A DNA stretch of 64,000 bases from Natronosalvus amylolyticus (GTDB lineage: Archaea; Halobacteriota; Halobacteria; Halobacteriales; Natrialbaceae): assembly GCF_024298845.1 (NCBI RefSeq), contig NZ_CP101159.1, positions 1-64,000 of the forward strand. The letters run 5' to 3'. The position numbers and the translations under genes were made by a program. The first letter of the stretch is position 1. Each line of letters starts with the position of its first letter. This document shows positions 52,756-61,064 of the stretch, one piece after another. The notes beneath the pieces were generated by a model. That model saw nothing but the letters and a program-made list of their open reading frames with translations. It was not told where the DNA came from and did not search any database.

Positions 52756-53916
52756 TCAGTTCGATACTCGGTACACTGTCCCGTCTAGTCCCCCGAAATA
52801 CAGTTCCTCTCCCGCGAAAGCCGCCCATCGCGTCGATATGGACTGGTCTACCCGCCAATACGTCCCTCCGTCTCGGCTGTCGACAGCGGTAATTCCGTTC
52901 GACCCAAGAAAATACACAAGATCGCCGTCGCTAACTGCAGGGGCTAGCGTGGTTCCTGTCTGAACGCTCCAGAGTATTTCGCCAGTCTCTCGATCAAGTC
53001 CGTATGAGACCGATCCGTTATTTGCAGGGACACAAACTACCCGATTCGTGATGGTAAGCGGCGTCTGTAACACGCCTCCAAGTGAATCGAGAACTGATAT
53101 TTCCCACTCTACGTGTCCTGTGTGTACATTTATTGCCATCACGTTTCCGTTCCGCAGCCCGATGAAAAGCGTTTCATCGAGAATTGCAGGGGGAACCGTT
53201 ATCGGGGCAGCAACAGGCGTCGTCCATTCTTCTTCGCCCCCTGGATCGACTCTAACTATCATCCCATCAGCATCTGAGGAGAACCCGGCTCCGAAAACAG
53301 ACTCATCATGTACGGCGATGCCCGAAAGGCCGACCGGTGGGTTGTGAGTCCAATGTACTGTCCCATCAAGCGCGTCGTAAACCCTAATTGACGGGACGGA
53401 CGAGGCGACGACGTACAGCCGCGATCCGTCAATGATAGGATACGTACTGTAACTTGTTCCATGAGAGATCGTCCAGTACTCCTCGCCTGTGTCAAGGTCG
53501 ACTGCGGTGATCGCTCCGTCCGAGGACACGTACACCACACCATTAGCTATCGATGCTGCCGTTTGTCCGCCAGCGTCGCTCGAAATCTCCCACCTTATCC
53601 CGTCCTCGTTGAGCGCGACTGTCTCATTCGAGGCCGCTACCGTAATCTCTCGAGACGTAACGAGTGCAGATACTCCCGTATGCAAATTGAACAGCGAGGA
53701 CACCGATGGCTGTTCTTTGATTGGTGTGGCGTAGAGATTTGTACCCGTATTCCTGCTGTCGAAAAATGGGTGGGGCCACGACTCTCCGCTCGTATCAGTC
53801 CGTTCAGGATCGATCACGGTGCGATCTTCGATGGATTGTTGACATCCGCTCAGGAGGGCCGAGCCACTCGCACAGTAGAGACAAAAACCTCTCCGACTGA
53901 CTCCAGTACCTTGCAT
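52756..53916 (-). CDS. Exported PQQ-type beta-propeller lipoprotein
   Basis: A 386-residue protein. The N-terminus has a Tat signal (SRRGFCLYCAS) and a lipobox (LLSGC, Cys about 24), so it is exported folded and lipid-anchored outside. The rest consists of repeated blades like PQQ-binding propellers: GVVYVSSDGAITAVDLDTGE, NGNVMAINVHTGHVEWE, and GLDRETGEILW are typical. No substrate can be inferred. A TATA element about 27 bp upstream (53938-53947) fits a leaderless start at 53916. Such proteins are probably scaffolds or sensors at the cell surface. Confidence 0.82.
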   Translation of the reverse strand: MQGTGVSRRGFCLYCASGSALLSGCQQSIEDRTVIDPERTDTSGESWPHPFFDSRNTGTNLYATPIKEQPSVSSLFNLHTGVSALVTSREITVAASNETVALNEDGIRWEISSDAGGQTAASIANGVVYVSSDGAITAVDLDTGEEYWTISHGTSYSTYPIIDGSRLYVVASSVPSIRVYDALDGTVHWTHNPPVGLSGIAVHDESVFGAGFSSDADGMIVRVDPGGEEEWTTPVAAPITVPPAILDETLFIGLRNGNVMAINVHTGHVEWEISVLDSLGGVLQTPLTITNRVVCVPANNGSVSYGLDRETGEILWSVQTGTTLAPAVSDGDLVYFLGSNGITAVDSRDGGTYWRVDQSISTRWAAFAGEELYFGGLDGTVYRVSN

Positions 53917-53956
53917 TTACTCACAATACGGTAGTCGAAAATATAAGTGCGTCCCT

Positions 53957-55126
53957 CTACGGACAGACTGAAACCATGAACGTGTCACTGACCTCGCGCT
54001 CGATCGTCGAACCGTACCACAGGGTATCGAATTCGCAGTGGAGTCGCGAGCGGCCGAGATTCCAACTAGTCGGGCTGTCGTCACAACCTTCGGCTTTCTC
54101 GAACCTCACGCTGCTTCCGGGTTCGATCTGAAGCGGAGATGAGGCCGTATCATCTGTGTTCGGGTCGAAATCCCATGCGGCGGTGTCCACATAAGAACTC
54201 GTATCACTATTGTCATCACGTGAGACGTCCGGCTGAGTATACTCCCAGGTGATGCTCGCATCGGCACCGCCCGTTCCGGCGGTGATCGAGTAGCTACTGT
54301 TTACTGAACCATTCTCGCTGCCGGACGGATCCGTAGAACGTAACGTCGCGTCAGGAAGCGCAACATCGTAATTCTGCCTGATGGACATTTCATCAGTATA
54401 ATACATGTATGGGTACTCTTGATCACTCGGATCCGCGGTGTGGCGCTCTGGAAGAGCGCGGTAAATCCCTTGCATGGCCCAGAGATCATCATCGATATCA
54501 ATGTCCCCCGTAAACTCGTAGATCGTGACATCGTGCTGGCAAACGTTGTCGCCGTTCGCCGGATTGCCATCTCGGTCAAACACATTTGCACGAGCGGTCC
54601 ATTTTAATCCAACGTCCGGGTTGTCTCCTGCCGGTGTGACCGATTGAGTGAAGTCTGATTGTGTATTTCGCTCTCGCTCGTACGCTGATCTCACTGACTC
54701 GGCGCCTTCGATGCGGTCTTTTAGACCGATGATTTCCTCGTGTTTCGACTCGATGTCCGCTTCGTCGTCCTCCTCTGAATGTCGAAGAATATGGGTGATT
54801 TCGACGCCGTGTTCATCTACCGTGTGTAAGTACCCAACTATTTGTTGCTTTTCAGAGACTTCTGGAACAGCATAGGCTCTAGTGGCTTTATCAGCAGTTC
54901 CGTTTGGTTTCGAACGTCCCTCTTCGTCTCGTCGCTTCTGGAGGGCGAGGATCTCTTCCGGCTGCACAGGATTCTGTGTACTTCCAAAGAGAGCGTCTAC
55001 GCGGTTTTTGTTCGTTCGTTTCCCGCTGACACTGCTGGACAGCGCAAGTCCGGACAGCACCGCTGCCCCACTTGTACGCAGTACGGCTCTTCGATTCATT
55101 TCGATTTGTTTTGATCTATCTATCAT
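53957..55126 (-). CDS. Tat-exported hypothetical protein
   Basis: A 389-residue protein with a twin-arginine signal (MNRRAVLRTSGAAVLSGLAL) beginning at residue 10. No lipobox Cys follows, so it is probably secreted freely. The mature part is acidic, rich in Asp and Ser, with several Cys (CQHDV, CDDSPTS, LHCEFDT, VCP) and no known domain. The ATG at 55126 is preferred because TATAAAATAA (55151-55160) lies about 29 bp upstream; 55132 is a GTG in the same frame. It is 40 bp upstream of the propeller gene on the same strand and may form an exported pair with it. Confidence 0.7.
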   Translation of the reverse strand: MIDRSKQIEMNRRAVLRTSGAAVLSGLALSSSVSGKRTNKNRVDALFGSTQNPVQPEEILALQKRRDEEGRSKPNGTADKATRAYAVPEVSEKQQIVGYLHTVDEHGVEITHILRHSEEDDEADIESKHEEIIGLKDRIEGAESVRSAYERERNTQSDFTQSVTPAGDNPDVGLKWTARANVFDRDGNPANGDNVCQHDVTIYEFTGDIDIDDDLWAMQGIYRALPERHTADPSDQEYPYMYYTDEMSIRQNYDVALPDATLRSTDPSGSENGSVNSSYSITAGTGGADASITWEYTQPDVSRDDNSDTSSYVDTAAWDFDPNTDDTASSPLQIEPGSSVRFEKAEGCDDSPTSWNLGRSRLHCEFDTLWYGSTIEREVSDTFMVSVCP

Positions 55127-55177
55127 TAGCACTTAGATGCTTGTATTGGTTTATTTTATACTTTGCGTAATAATTAG

Positions 55178-55211
55178 ATATTTAAATAGTGCTTTCAGAA
55201 ATCATTTCTGA
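55178..55211 (+). promoter_or_regulatory. TATA box and 17-bp palindrome before the beta-lactamase-fold gene
   Basis: ATATTTAAAT (55178-55187) is a TATA box; TCAGAAATCATTTCTGA (55195-55211) is a perfect palindrome covering the expected transcription start. It is likely an operator. The divergent gene at 55126 has its own TATA box at 55151-55160. Confidence 0.55.
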
Positions 55212-56178
55212 GATCGATTCGACTCGGCTTCCACCATTACCCAGAGCCGCGCTCCGTTTATTCCTAATTCACAACCTTCTCGCGTATGAACTCGTGATTC
55301 ACCACATCGACGTTGGCCAGGCCGACGCCACGCTTTTGATCGAACCCTCTGGTGAGACGATGCTCATCGATTCCGGTGACTGGCGCCAAGGAGGCTCCGA
55401 CGTGATCGAGTACCTCGAGGCACAAGACGTCGATCGGATCAACCATCTCGTTGCGACCCACGGCCACGCCGACCACATTGGTGGTCACGATGTGATCATC
55501 GAGCACTACGAAACTGAACTGGACGGCATCGGTACAGCTTACGACTCTGGCGTGGCAGCCACGAGCCAGACGTACGAGCGATACCTCGATGCCATCGAAG
55601 AGTACGATGTCGAACTTCTGATCGTCGAAGAGGGCGACCACTTCGAGTTCGGCGAGGCGGACGTTAACGTCCTCAATCCACGTGCAGGTGACTCAGGCTC
55701 AGACCTCCACTACAACAGTGTAGCACTCACCATCGGATTTGGCGAGTTCTCCTATCTCACCACAGGCGATGTGGAAGCCGATGCCGAACAACGGATGGTC
55801 GACGAACACGGAGACCAACTTGTGGCAGACGCATATCAGGCGGGCCATCACGGTTCGACGACGTCCTCAACAACGCCGTTCATGGATCAAGTCACACCAG
55901 ACGTGGCGGTCATCTCGAGTGCGTACGACTCCCAGTACGGCCATCCACACGACGAGGTTCTCGAGGACTTTGCCGATCGAGGAATCGAAACGTACTGGAC
56001 TGCGGTTCACGGCGATGTCGTACTCACGACTGACGGGAGCAATGTTGAACTCAAGACGGAACACGAGTTCTCGACTGATGCTGGGGATCTCCTCGAGGAG
56101 AAACCAGATGGCGATGACGACACACAGGCCTCGCTCACCCACCCGATTGACGTGCCTACAGCGCCATTAGCAGGCTAA
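55189..56178 (+). CDS. ComEC-like metallo-beta-lactamase-fold hydrolase
   Basis: The domain starts IHHIDVGQADATLLI and contains the metal motif THGHADHIGG, LTTGDVE, and GHHGSTTSS, typical of the ComEC/Rec2-type beta-lactamase-fold hydrolases, which cut nucleic acid during DNA uptake. The start is uncertain: the GTG at 55189 lies almost on the TATA box, and a GTG at 55294 (residue 36) is the only later option near the domain start. Haloarchaeal relatives usually have a Tat lipoprotein signal here, so the N-terminus is probably lost. It overlaps the DUF3006 gene by 1 bp. Confidence 0.75.
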   Translation: MLSEIISEIDSTRLPPLPRAALRLFLIHNLLAYELVIHHIDVGQADATLLIEPSGETMLIDSGDWRQGGSDVIEYLEAQDVDRINHLVATHGHADHIGGHDVIIEHYETELDGIGTAYDSGVAATSQTYERYLDAIEEYDVELLIVEEGDHFEFGEADVNVLNPRAGDSGSDLHYNSVALTIGFGEFSYLTTGDVEADAEQRMVDEHGDQLVADAYQAGHHGSTTSSTTPFMDQVTPDVAVISSAYDSQYGHPHDEVLEDFADRGIETYWTAVHGDVVLTTDGSNVELKTEHEFSTDAGDLLEEKPDGDDDTQASLTHPIDVPTAPLAG

Positions 56179-56453
56179 TGAGTGAGACCTACACCGTAAC
56201 GCTCGATCGGATCGTCGACGGAAGGACAGCGGTGCTCTTGCTCGAAGAGGACGGCGAGACCGTCGATCAACTCGACATCGACGTAACGATGCTGCCATCA
56301 GAGGCTCAGCACGAAGGGGCAGTTCTCGAAATCACTGTCGAAGCACGCGAACTCTGTGAAGTCGAATACCTTCCTGAAGTCACACAGTCTCGCAAGGAGT
56401 CTGCACAGGAGCGCCTCGATCGTCTCTCGACGAGGTTATCGGATCGAGAGTAA
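56178..56453 (+). CDS. DUF3006 protein
   Basis: A 91-residue protein: YTVTLDRIVDGRTAVLLLEE is the DUF3006 start, followed by a strand pair and a charged helix. DUF3006 genes commonly follow ComEC-like hydrolases, as here with a 1-bp overlap (TAATG). The role is unknown; a regulator or chaperone of the hydrolase is plausible. It converges with the next gene. Confidence 0.8.
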   Translation: MSETYTVTLDRIVDGRTAVLLLEEDGETVDQLDIDVTMLPSEAQHEGAVLEITVEARELCEVEYLPEVTQSRKESAQERLDRLSTRLSDRE

Positions 56454-56458
56454 CAAGT

Positions 56459-56969
56459 TCAGTCCGTAATTGTTCCCTCGAGCTTTGCAGGGAGTCGCTG
56501 CAGGCAGGTCTCCAGAAAACTTAGTGGCGCTTCCGCCTCGAGGTGTCCAGGTTCGTGGACTAAATCCTCATCAGTCTCGATCTGAAAGTGAGTTACCCCA
56601 AGGTCTTCGTGGTCGTCATCTTTATGCCATCCCAGACTGACTGCATCGTCGGCCCACTGCACACGCTGAACATCAGTGCCAGCACGAGGACGCCAGGAAA
56701 CCTCAAAAGTAGCCTGCTGCCGCGGGGAATTCTTTCCCTAAGAACATCTCCGTATCAACGTCAACAACAACAGATCTGGGACGAAGTCGCGACGGTCGAT
56801 ATTGGACGTTGGAGAAACCAGGTTCTTTTTCGAGGCGTTCTTTGATCCGACGAAGTCCTTCGAGCCGAGTGAATCCTCGGCCTCCAGCAAGAAACAGTAC
56901 CATCCGTTTGTCAGCCTTCCTGTGGAAGCGTCTCTGTACCCATCTCCCCGATACGCGGATCTGCGTCAA
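56459..56969 (-). pseudogene. Frameshifted WRPR-motif protein, partner of an HTH gene
   Basis: Two frames make one protein. The first (56969 to 56703) reads RRFHRKADKRMVLFLAGGRG, FTRLEGLRRIKERLEKEPGF and VVVDVDTEMFLGKEF; the second, from about 56715 to 56459, continues ATFEVSWRPRAGTDVQR and ends LSFLETCLQRLPAKLEG. I recall intact haloarchaeal homologues with the same order, always next to the helix-turn-helix gene found here upstream. The frame changes near 56710. Either it is dead or two chains are made. It overlaps the upstream HTH gene by 59 bp. Confidence 0.65.
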
Positions 56970-57465
56970 GCCTCGTCAGTGAACTCTGCAGGCTGATGGC
57001 AAGCTGAAGTGCTTCCCGTACCAGGATATTGTACTCCCATTCCTCGATTGTCTCGAGGCGCTCACGTCGATCGCTAGACGACAGATCCTCACGTCCAATA
57101 CTCCGGCGAAGTTCTTCGAGTGACTCGACGTCGTAGGCTGATTTCCACGAGTCAATTTCGTCACCGATTGCACGCAATTCGTTGGTGAGTTCGTCTACAG
57201 ACTGTTCTTCAGCGAGGGTACGGACTTCGCGCAGGAATTGCGTGACGTCGTCTGGCTTGTAGCACGTACCGTCAGCTGTTTCGACGGCCTCGAGGTCGCC
57301 CTGATCGGCCATGCGATCGAGATATTTGGCAGCCGTATCCCTCGAGACGTCTGCCTCTTCAGCAATCCAGCCAGCATTTTGTGGCGTCGTTCGAGTCAAC
57401 GCAACATGCCTGACGCGATCAGCAGCGTCCATCTCCGCTGGCCACGCACGTGATTGATCGCTCAT
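56911..57465 (-). CDS. Helix-turn-helix regulator
   Basis: A 184-residue protein. Residues 15-70 form a winged helix (ALTRTTPQNAGWIAEEADVS, then AAKYLDRMADQGDLEAVET), followed by a helical region probably for dimerisation. It belongs to a large haloarchaeal regulator family often paired with the downstream gene family, possibly as antitoxin or repressor. It overlaps that gene. A start at 57465 (ATG) fits. Confidence 0.7.
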   Translation of the reverse strand: MSDQSRAWPAEMDAADRVRHVALTRTTPQNAGWIAEEADVSRDTAAKYLDRMADQGDLEAVETADGTCYKPDDVTQFLREVRTLAEEQSVDELTNELRAIGDEIDSWKSAYDVESLEELRRSIGREDLSSSDRRERLETIEEWEYNILVREALQLAISLQSSLTRLDADPRIGEMGTETLPQEG

Positions 57466-57530
57466 TGGTCCCTGTAGAGCCGCCTCGGACTAATAGTTTG
57501 GCATACTTACGAATTATTTCGTGTCTCTCG

Positions 57531-57965
57531 CTAAGGAAGTTGTCTGATCGGTTTGAGCACGAAACAGTCACGTCGACACGTTGCATCGAGATCCGGATCT
57601 GATGTCTCTGGACGAGACCGTGCCAACCTGTTCACGAGCTCTGTCCGAAGTTCCTCCCGACCAAGTGTCTCGGTATGCCAACCAACTCGAGCATCGTAGT
57701 GGTGTTTTGAGAAGATCTCTCCTCGAGGGCTCTCTGCGGCATACTGTGTGCGTTTGGTGCCCCAGAGATGTGACGACCGGTACTCGGCAGCGAGGTCTTC
57801 ATGTGTGAGTTCGATCAGAATCCACTCCACGTACGAGACGATCGAGACTCTGCTCCGGTTGTTTGGAACAGAGAGGTGTCGACGAGTCTCCCGTGACGTG
57901 GCCGATATCTCTCGAGGCGTCTTGTAGCCGACTCCCAGTTCCGGTGTTGGTGGTTCAGAACTCAT
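57531..57965 (-). CDS. Hypothetical basic protein
   Basis: A 144-residue protein, basic and Arg-rich, unusual for haloarchaea. SIVSYVEWILIELTHEDLAA is the best-formed helix. No domain is recognised. A GTTACCCC-type palindrome stands 99 bp upstream of the ATG at 57965, like the arrangement before the genes at 22738 and 24465, so it may belong to the same regulon. Confidence 0.5.
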   Translation of the reverse strand: MSSEPPTPELGVGYKTPREISATSRETRRHLSVPNNRSRVSIVSYVEWILIELTHEDLAAEYRSSHLWGTKRTQYAAESPRGEIFSKHHYDARVGWHTETLGREELRTELVNRLARSRPETSDPDLDATCRRDCFVLKPIRQLP

Positions 57966-58401
57966 AGTCAGTGAGGGGAGTCTATGATTCCCCTCACCCT
58001 TTCGGGGATGAGAAACCGTCTTGGTAAGCGGCGAAGTTGCTCGAGTAACTGTTCTCCTTGAGGGTTACCCCATGAATCGGCTAGAAATTTCTCTTGTGGG
58101 GGGTAACTATGGGAATTGATTGGGTTCTTATACTTTTAAATGTCATAGATCGCAATCATGTTGAAATCAACGTGCAAGACTTAGAGGATGTATTCAGCAG
58201 ATCTTATCTCGTAACTACGGAATAGAAATGGATCAAAAACTATGAGTTACAGTGCTAATCCCTACAGTTACGTGCTATGATCTATAACTCTCTCAAGTAA
58301 CCGGGCGAGGCAGTCGATTGGGCAGCGAGGATCGACCATACGCACACGTGATTCTTCGTTAAAGAAAATAATTTCGGCACTATATCGGCCGCGTCGGCCG
58401 T
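57966..58401. other. 436-bp intergenic region
   Basis: It holds the palindrome at 58064-58107, then AT-rich sequence. The stretch 58223-58262 resembles 59348-59390 (shared CTATGAxTTA and GCTAATCCCT), suggesting an old duplication. No gene is seen. Confidence 0.45.
58064..58107. promoter_or_regulatory. Paired inverted repeat GTTACCCCAT / GTGGGG(GG)TAAC, copy D
   Basis: GTTACCCCAT (58064-58073) faces GTGGGGGGTAAC (58096-58107) across 22 bp. One base in the left arm and two inserted G in the right arm differ from the consensus. It is about 99 bp upstream of the gene at 57965. Confidence 0.62.
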
Positions 58402-58572
58402 TTACTCGTCCGAGCCCGAGGAATCGCTGTCGATCTTTTTGACTGTCGAACTTTCGTTGTCCGAGTTGAACCTGCCCTTCGACGTCTCCTGGCCGCTCGA
58501 CTCGAATCCAGATTCAGATGCGGCGTCGGCCGCGGATTGTCCGGATTCGCTAGAATTTCCGTCGTTGCTCAT
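58402..58572 (-). CDS. Short Ser/Asp-rich protein coupled to a membrane protein
   Basis: A 56-residue frame (MSNDGNSSESGQSAADAASE at the start) rich in Ser, Asp and Glu and lacking structure-forming residues, so probably disordered. Its ATG overlaps the stop of the membrane-protein gene by 4 bp (ATGA), which is the main evidence for it. It could be an accessory tail or inhibitor of that protein. Confidence 0.5.
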   Translation of the reverse strand: MSNDGNSSESGQSAADAASESGFESSGQETSKGRFNSDNESSTVKKIDSDSSGSDE

Positions 58573-59126
58573 ACAACAACTGCGATTAATGTTCCGAGTA
58601 TAATAAAGACTACGCCCGCGATTAATGCTCGTTTTGCCTTGTTCACGGTATCTCCATTGATTTCTGTCTTCACATTGACTCGGTCGATCCAGCCTTCATA
58701 GTCCTCTAGTGTCTTATAGAGATATTCAATCTCAGAAGGATCAGTGGACCGTATACTTCGAAATGAATCACTGCTTTGACCGATCACTACAGTTTGTGCT
58801 TCCTGCCCTTCTGTAGCGAGATAGACTGAGATACCGAAGCAAATCAAGCCTACAGCGATGAAACCCCCACTGAGATACGTAATCGATAACGATGGGAGTG
58901 CGTTTGCAACAGCCGCGATGTAGACTGTACCTATGATCCCGTTCAACTGTACAATTCGCCATGCTTTGTCGGCGACATCGTTGAACGCTTCGAGCTGTTG
59001 ATCCAGTGTCCGACCAGCTTCTTGCAATGCGTGGCGATACGTCTCGATATCGTATGCCGTATCGGTATCCGGATTATCATCGCTGCCGTTGTTGTTTTGG
59101 TCCGATATCTCGGTCTGCTCAGGCAC
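58569..59126 (-). CDS. Small three-span membrane protein
   Basis: A 185-residue protein. An acidic N-terminus (about 50 residues) precedes two membrane segments (about 66-84 and 87-105), a cytoplasmic helical region (STDPSEIEYLYKTLEDYEGW), and a third segment at 166-185. This two-plus-one plan resembles small membrane effectors such as SLATT proteins in bacterial defence, but the match is only topological. It is translationally coupled to the 56-residue gene after it. Confidence 0.55.
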   Translation of the reverse strand: MPEQTEISDQNNNGSDDNPDTDTAYDIETYRHALQEAGRTLDQQLEAFNDVADKAWRIVQLNGIIGTVYIAAVANALPSLSITYLSGGFIAVGLICFGISVYLATEGQEAQTVVIGQSSDSFRSIRSTDPSEIEYLYKTLEDYEGWIDRVNVKTEINGDTVNKAKRALIAGVVFIILGTLIAVVV

Positions 59127-59403
59127 ATCCTGATAAGAGAATGGGTTTACTGTAAGTGTTTATCTAGAAGTCTCGTAATCCATTGGATGAAGATATACTA
59201 TGGCCAAACCCTTCCATCCGAATGTTCTCATGGAACCGCCCGATCACGACCCCATCCTCGTATTTCAAGCTCCAATTCGTGCCTTCTTTACGCATGCTTG
59301 CCGTGCAAGACTCGCGCTATATATTCAGCAAATACCATTTCAACTACTGGACAGAATCGAAGCAAAGCTATGAATTATGTTGCTAATCCCTCTATCTGGG
59401 AGA

Positions 59404-60645
59404 TCAGCTTCGCCGCCACAATTGTTGCATCCGTATTCGTAGTGATGACGAACTCTCATCTTTCTCGGAAGCTGACTCAGTGGTGCCCTCGAGGTCGTCC
59501 TCTTGCTGTTCAACGATCAATCGCAACTGCTGGCGCTCTGCTGTGAGCTGTTTGATCTGGTCACGTTGGTCAGCAATGGTCTGCTCCAACTCGTCGATAC
59601 GAGCCTCAAGAAGGTCGTTCTTTTCTTCGATATACACTCGATTAATCCATACAGAGCCCGGTTCCGCAATACTACCTTCGGGAATAGAAGCAGTATCGGA
59701 GTCAATATTAGCAGCAGCATCCACTGACGTCTCCACAGTAGACGTTGTCGGCTCGTAGAAGTCATCCGTCGCAGCAATCGCGCGCTCAAGGGTCTTCTCT
59801 CCGTATGTCGATCCATCGGCGTGGTGGACGTCGTCCCATTTCTCCCGGATGAGCCTTGACTGTCGAAATAGCCGATCCATCTGCAGTCGGTTTCCACCGG
59901 ACCAGAACGCCAGCAGACAGCTCAGTGCCATATCGGCTTCCGACTGACTGTCGTATCCACTGGTATTGCCTCGCCACAACTGATCGAACTTCTCTCCGTT
60001 ACTCGCTGAGCGAGCTTTCTCGAGCAGAATCTTGTCCTCAAGGCCGAGCGTCTGGCTCTGGCTCGAGTCATCACGTCGCCCGTTAGTGGTAGCGTCGATG
60101 TCGTTGGTGGTATCGTCTTCAGCGACGAACTCCTCGTGAACTGCCTCGAGGGCGTCTTGGCGTTCGTTGATCGACGTCGGCGTCCCGTCGACGTGGTCTG
60201 CAGTTACGGTGAAAAAGCGAGACTGGTCGTACATCTCGATACCGCCGCGCCGGTTTCGACCGTCCGGAAGATCTCCTTGAATGAGGATGTGATAGCCCGT
60301 TCCGGATGGGGAGACTTCAGTGTAGGAGTCGAGTCGTTGGACGATCTCCTTTGCTTCCGGATCCGGCCTTCCCGTGACTGGATTTCGGCACTTATCCAGA
60401 TCGATCCCAACGAGTGGATCCGTCCGCGTGAACACGAACCCGATTCCATCTGCTTTACCAGTATATGCATACTCGAGAGCCGTCTCGAGATCACTCCACG
60501 TACGATCGTCCGTCGACGATGCAAAGTCGCCGGTCTCCGGATCAACTGGGATCTTCGTCGTGTCGCCATTTCGTTTTTCTTCTCGCCAACAGATCCACTG
60601 CTCGCGAACACACATCTCCATTGGTAAAATTGACTTATCAATCAT
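59404..60645 (-). CDS. Primase-polymerase-like plasmid protein
   Basis: A 413-residue protein. The N-terminal 180 residues resemble virus/plasmid primase-polymerase domains: EQWICWREEKRNGDTTKIPV, GIGFVFTRTDPLVGIDLDKC (Asp pair of the metal site), SPSGTGYHILI and QSRFFTVTADHV. A middle domain (GYDSQSEADMALSCLLAFWS) is the usual helical follow-on, and the C-terminus is a coiled coil (EARIDELEQTIADQRDQIKQ). The ATG at 60645 is 7 bp after an upstream stop; a GTG at 60660 is also open. The GTGTTAC palindrome at 60920 lies upstream. Its 3' half is duplicated at 52 kb. Confidence 0.78.
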   Translation of the reverse strand: MIDKSILPMEMCVREQWICWREEKRNGDTTKIPVDPETGDFASSTDDRTWSDLETALEYAYTGKADGIGFVFTRTDPLVGIDLDKCRNPVTGRPDPEAKEIVQRLDSYTEVSPSGTGYHILIQGDLPDGRNRRGGIEMYDQSRFFTVTADHVDGTPTSINERQDALEAVHEEFVAEDDTTNDIDATTNGRRDDSSQSQTLGLEDKILLEKARSASNGEKFDQLWRGNTSGYDSQSEADMALSCLLAFWSGGNRLQMDRLFRQSRLIREKWDDVHHADGSTYGEKTLERAIAATDDFYEPTTSTVETSVDAAANIDSDTASIPEGSIAEPGSVWINRVYIEEKNDLLEARIDELEQTIADQRDQIKQLTAERQQLRLIVEQQEDDLEGTTESASEKDESSSSLRIRMQQLWRRS

Positions 60646-60660
60646 AGATTCAACAGCCAC

Positions 60661-61064
60661 ACTCTATTCCAGTGCTCTGGCTGCCACTGTTCTCCAGTCC
60701 AACAAACCGCACACCAAGGGGCCGCCTCACAGAATACGCACTCGAGGTCGCACCACCATTCGACGCAGTTTCTGCCCTTCCCAGTCGACCAACAGCAGTT
60801 CCAATGGGCACCCCCCGTTCTTTCTCACTTGGTTTTTGCCGTAACAGATCCCCGGAATCGTGCGAATTCCTGTGCTGTAACGCCTCTACAGAACGTACGG
60901 CATCGCGCCGTCGAAGGAACGGTGTTACAGCAAACTCTACTCTGCCGTAACACCGCTCTGTCTGGCGTTTTTCCGGTAGTACGTTCGGGTTCCACAGTCT
61001 GTGCCACAATTCTCCCGGGAAATGCTGTACAACGGCTTCTCGATCGGTTTCAGCAGATCTCATG
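60661..61064. other. 404-bp region between the VirD4-like gene and the primase-like gene
   Basis: It contains repeated GTAAC/GTTAC motifs: CCGTAACAG (60839), CTGTAACGCC (60874) and the paired arms at 60920-60955. A minus-strand frame 60650-61132 crosses it but overlaps the VirD4-like gene, and its composition (Arg, Ser, Gly) is not convincing. I read it as a regulatory region. Confidence 0.5.
60920..60955. promoter_or_regulatory. Paired inverted repeat CGGTGTTAC / GTAACACCG
   Basis: Perfect 9-bp arms at 60920-60928 and 60947-60955 with 18 bp between, upstream of the primase-like gene. The GTGTTAC core recalls the arms around the TATA box at 12816-12865. Additional GTAAC half-sites lie nearby. 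Confidence 0.6.
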
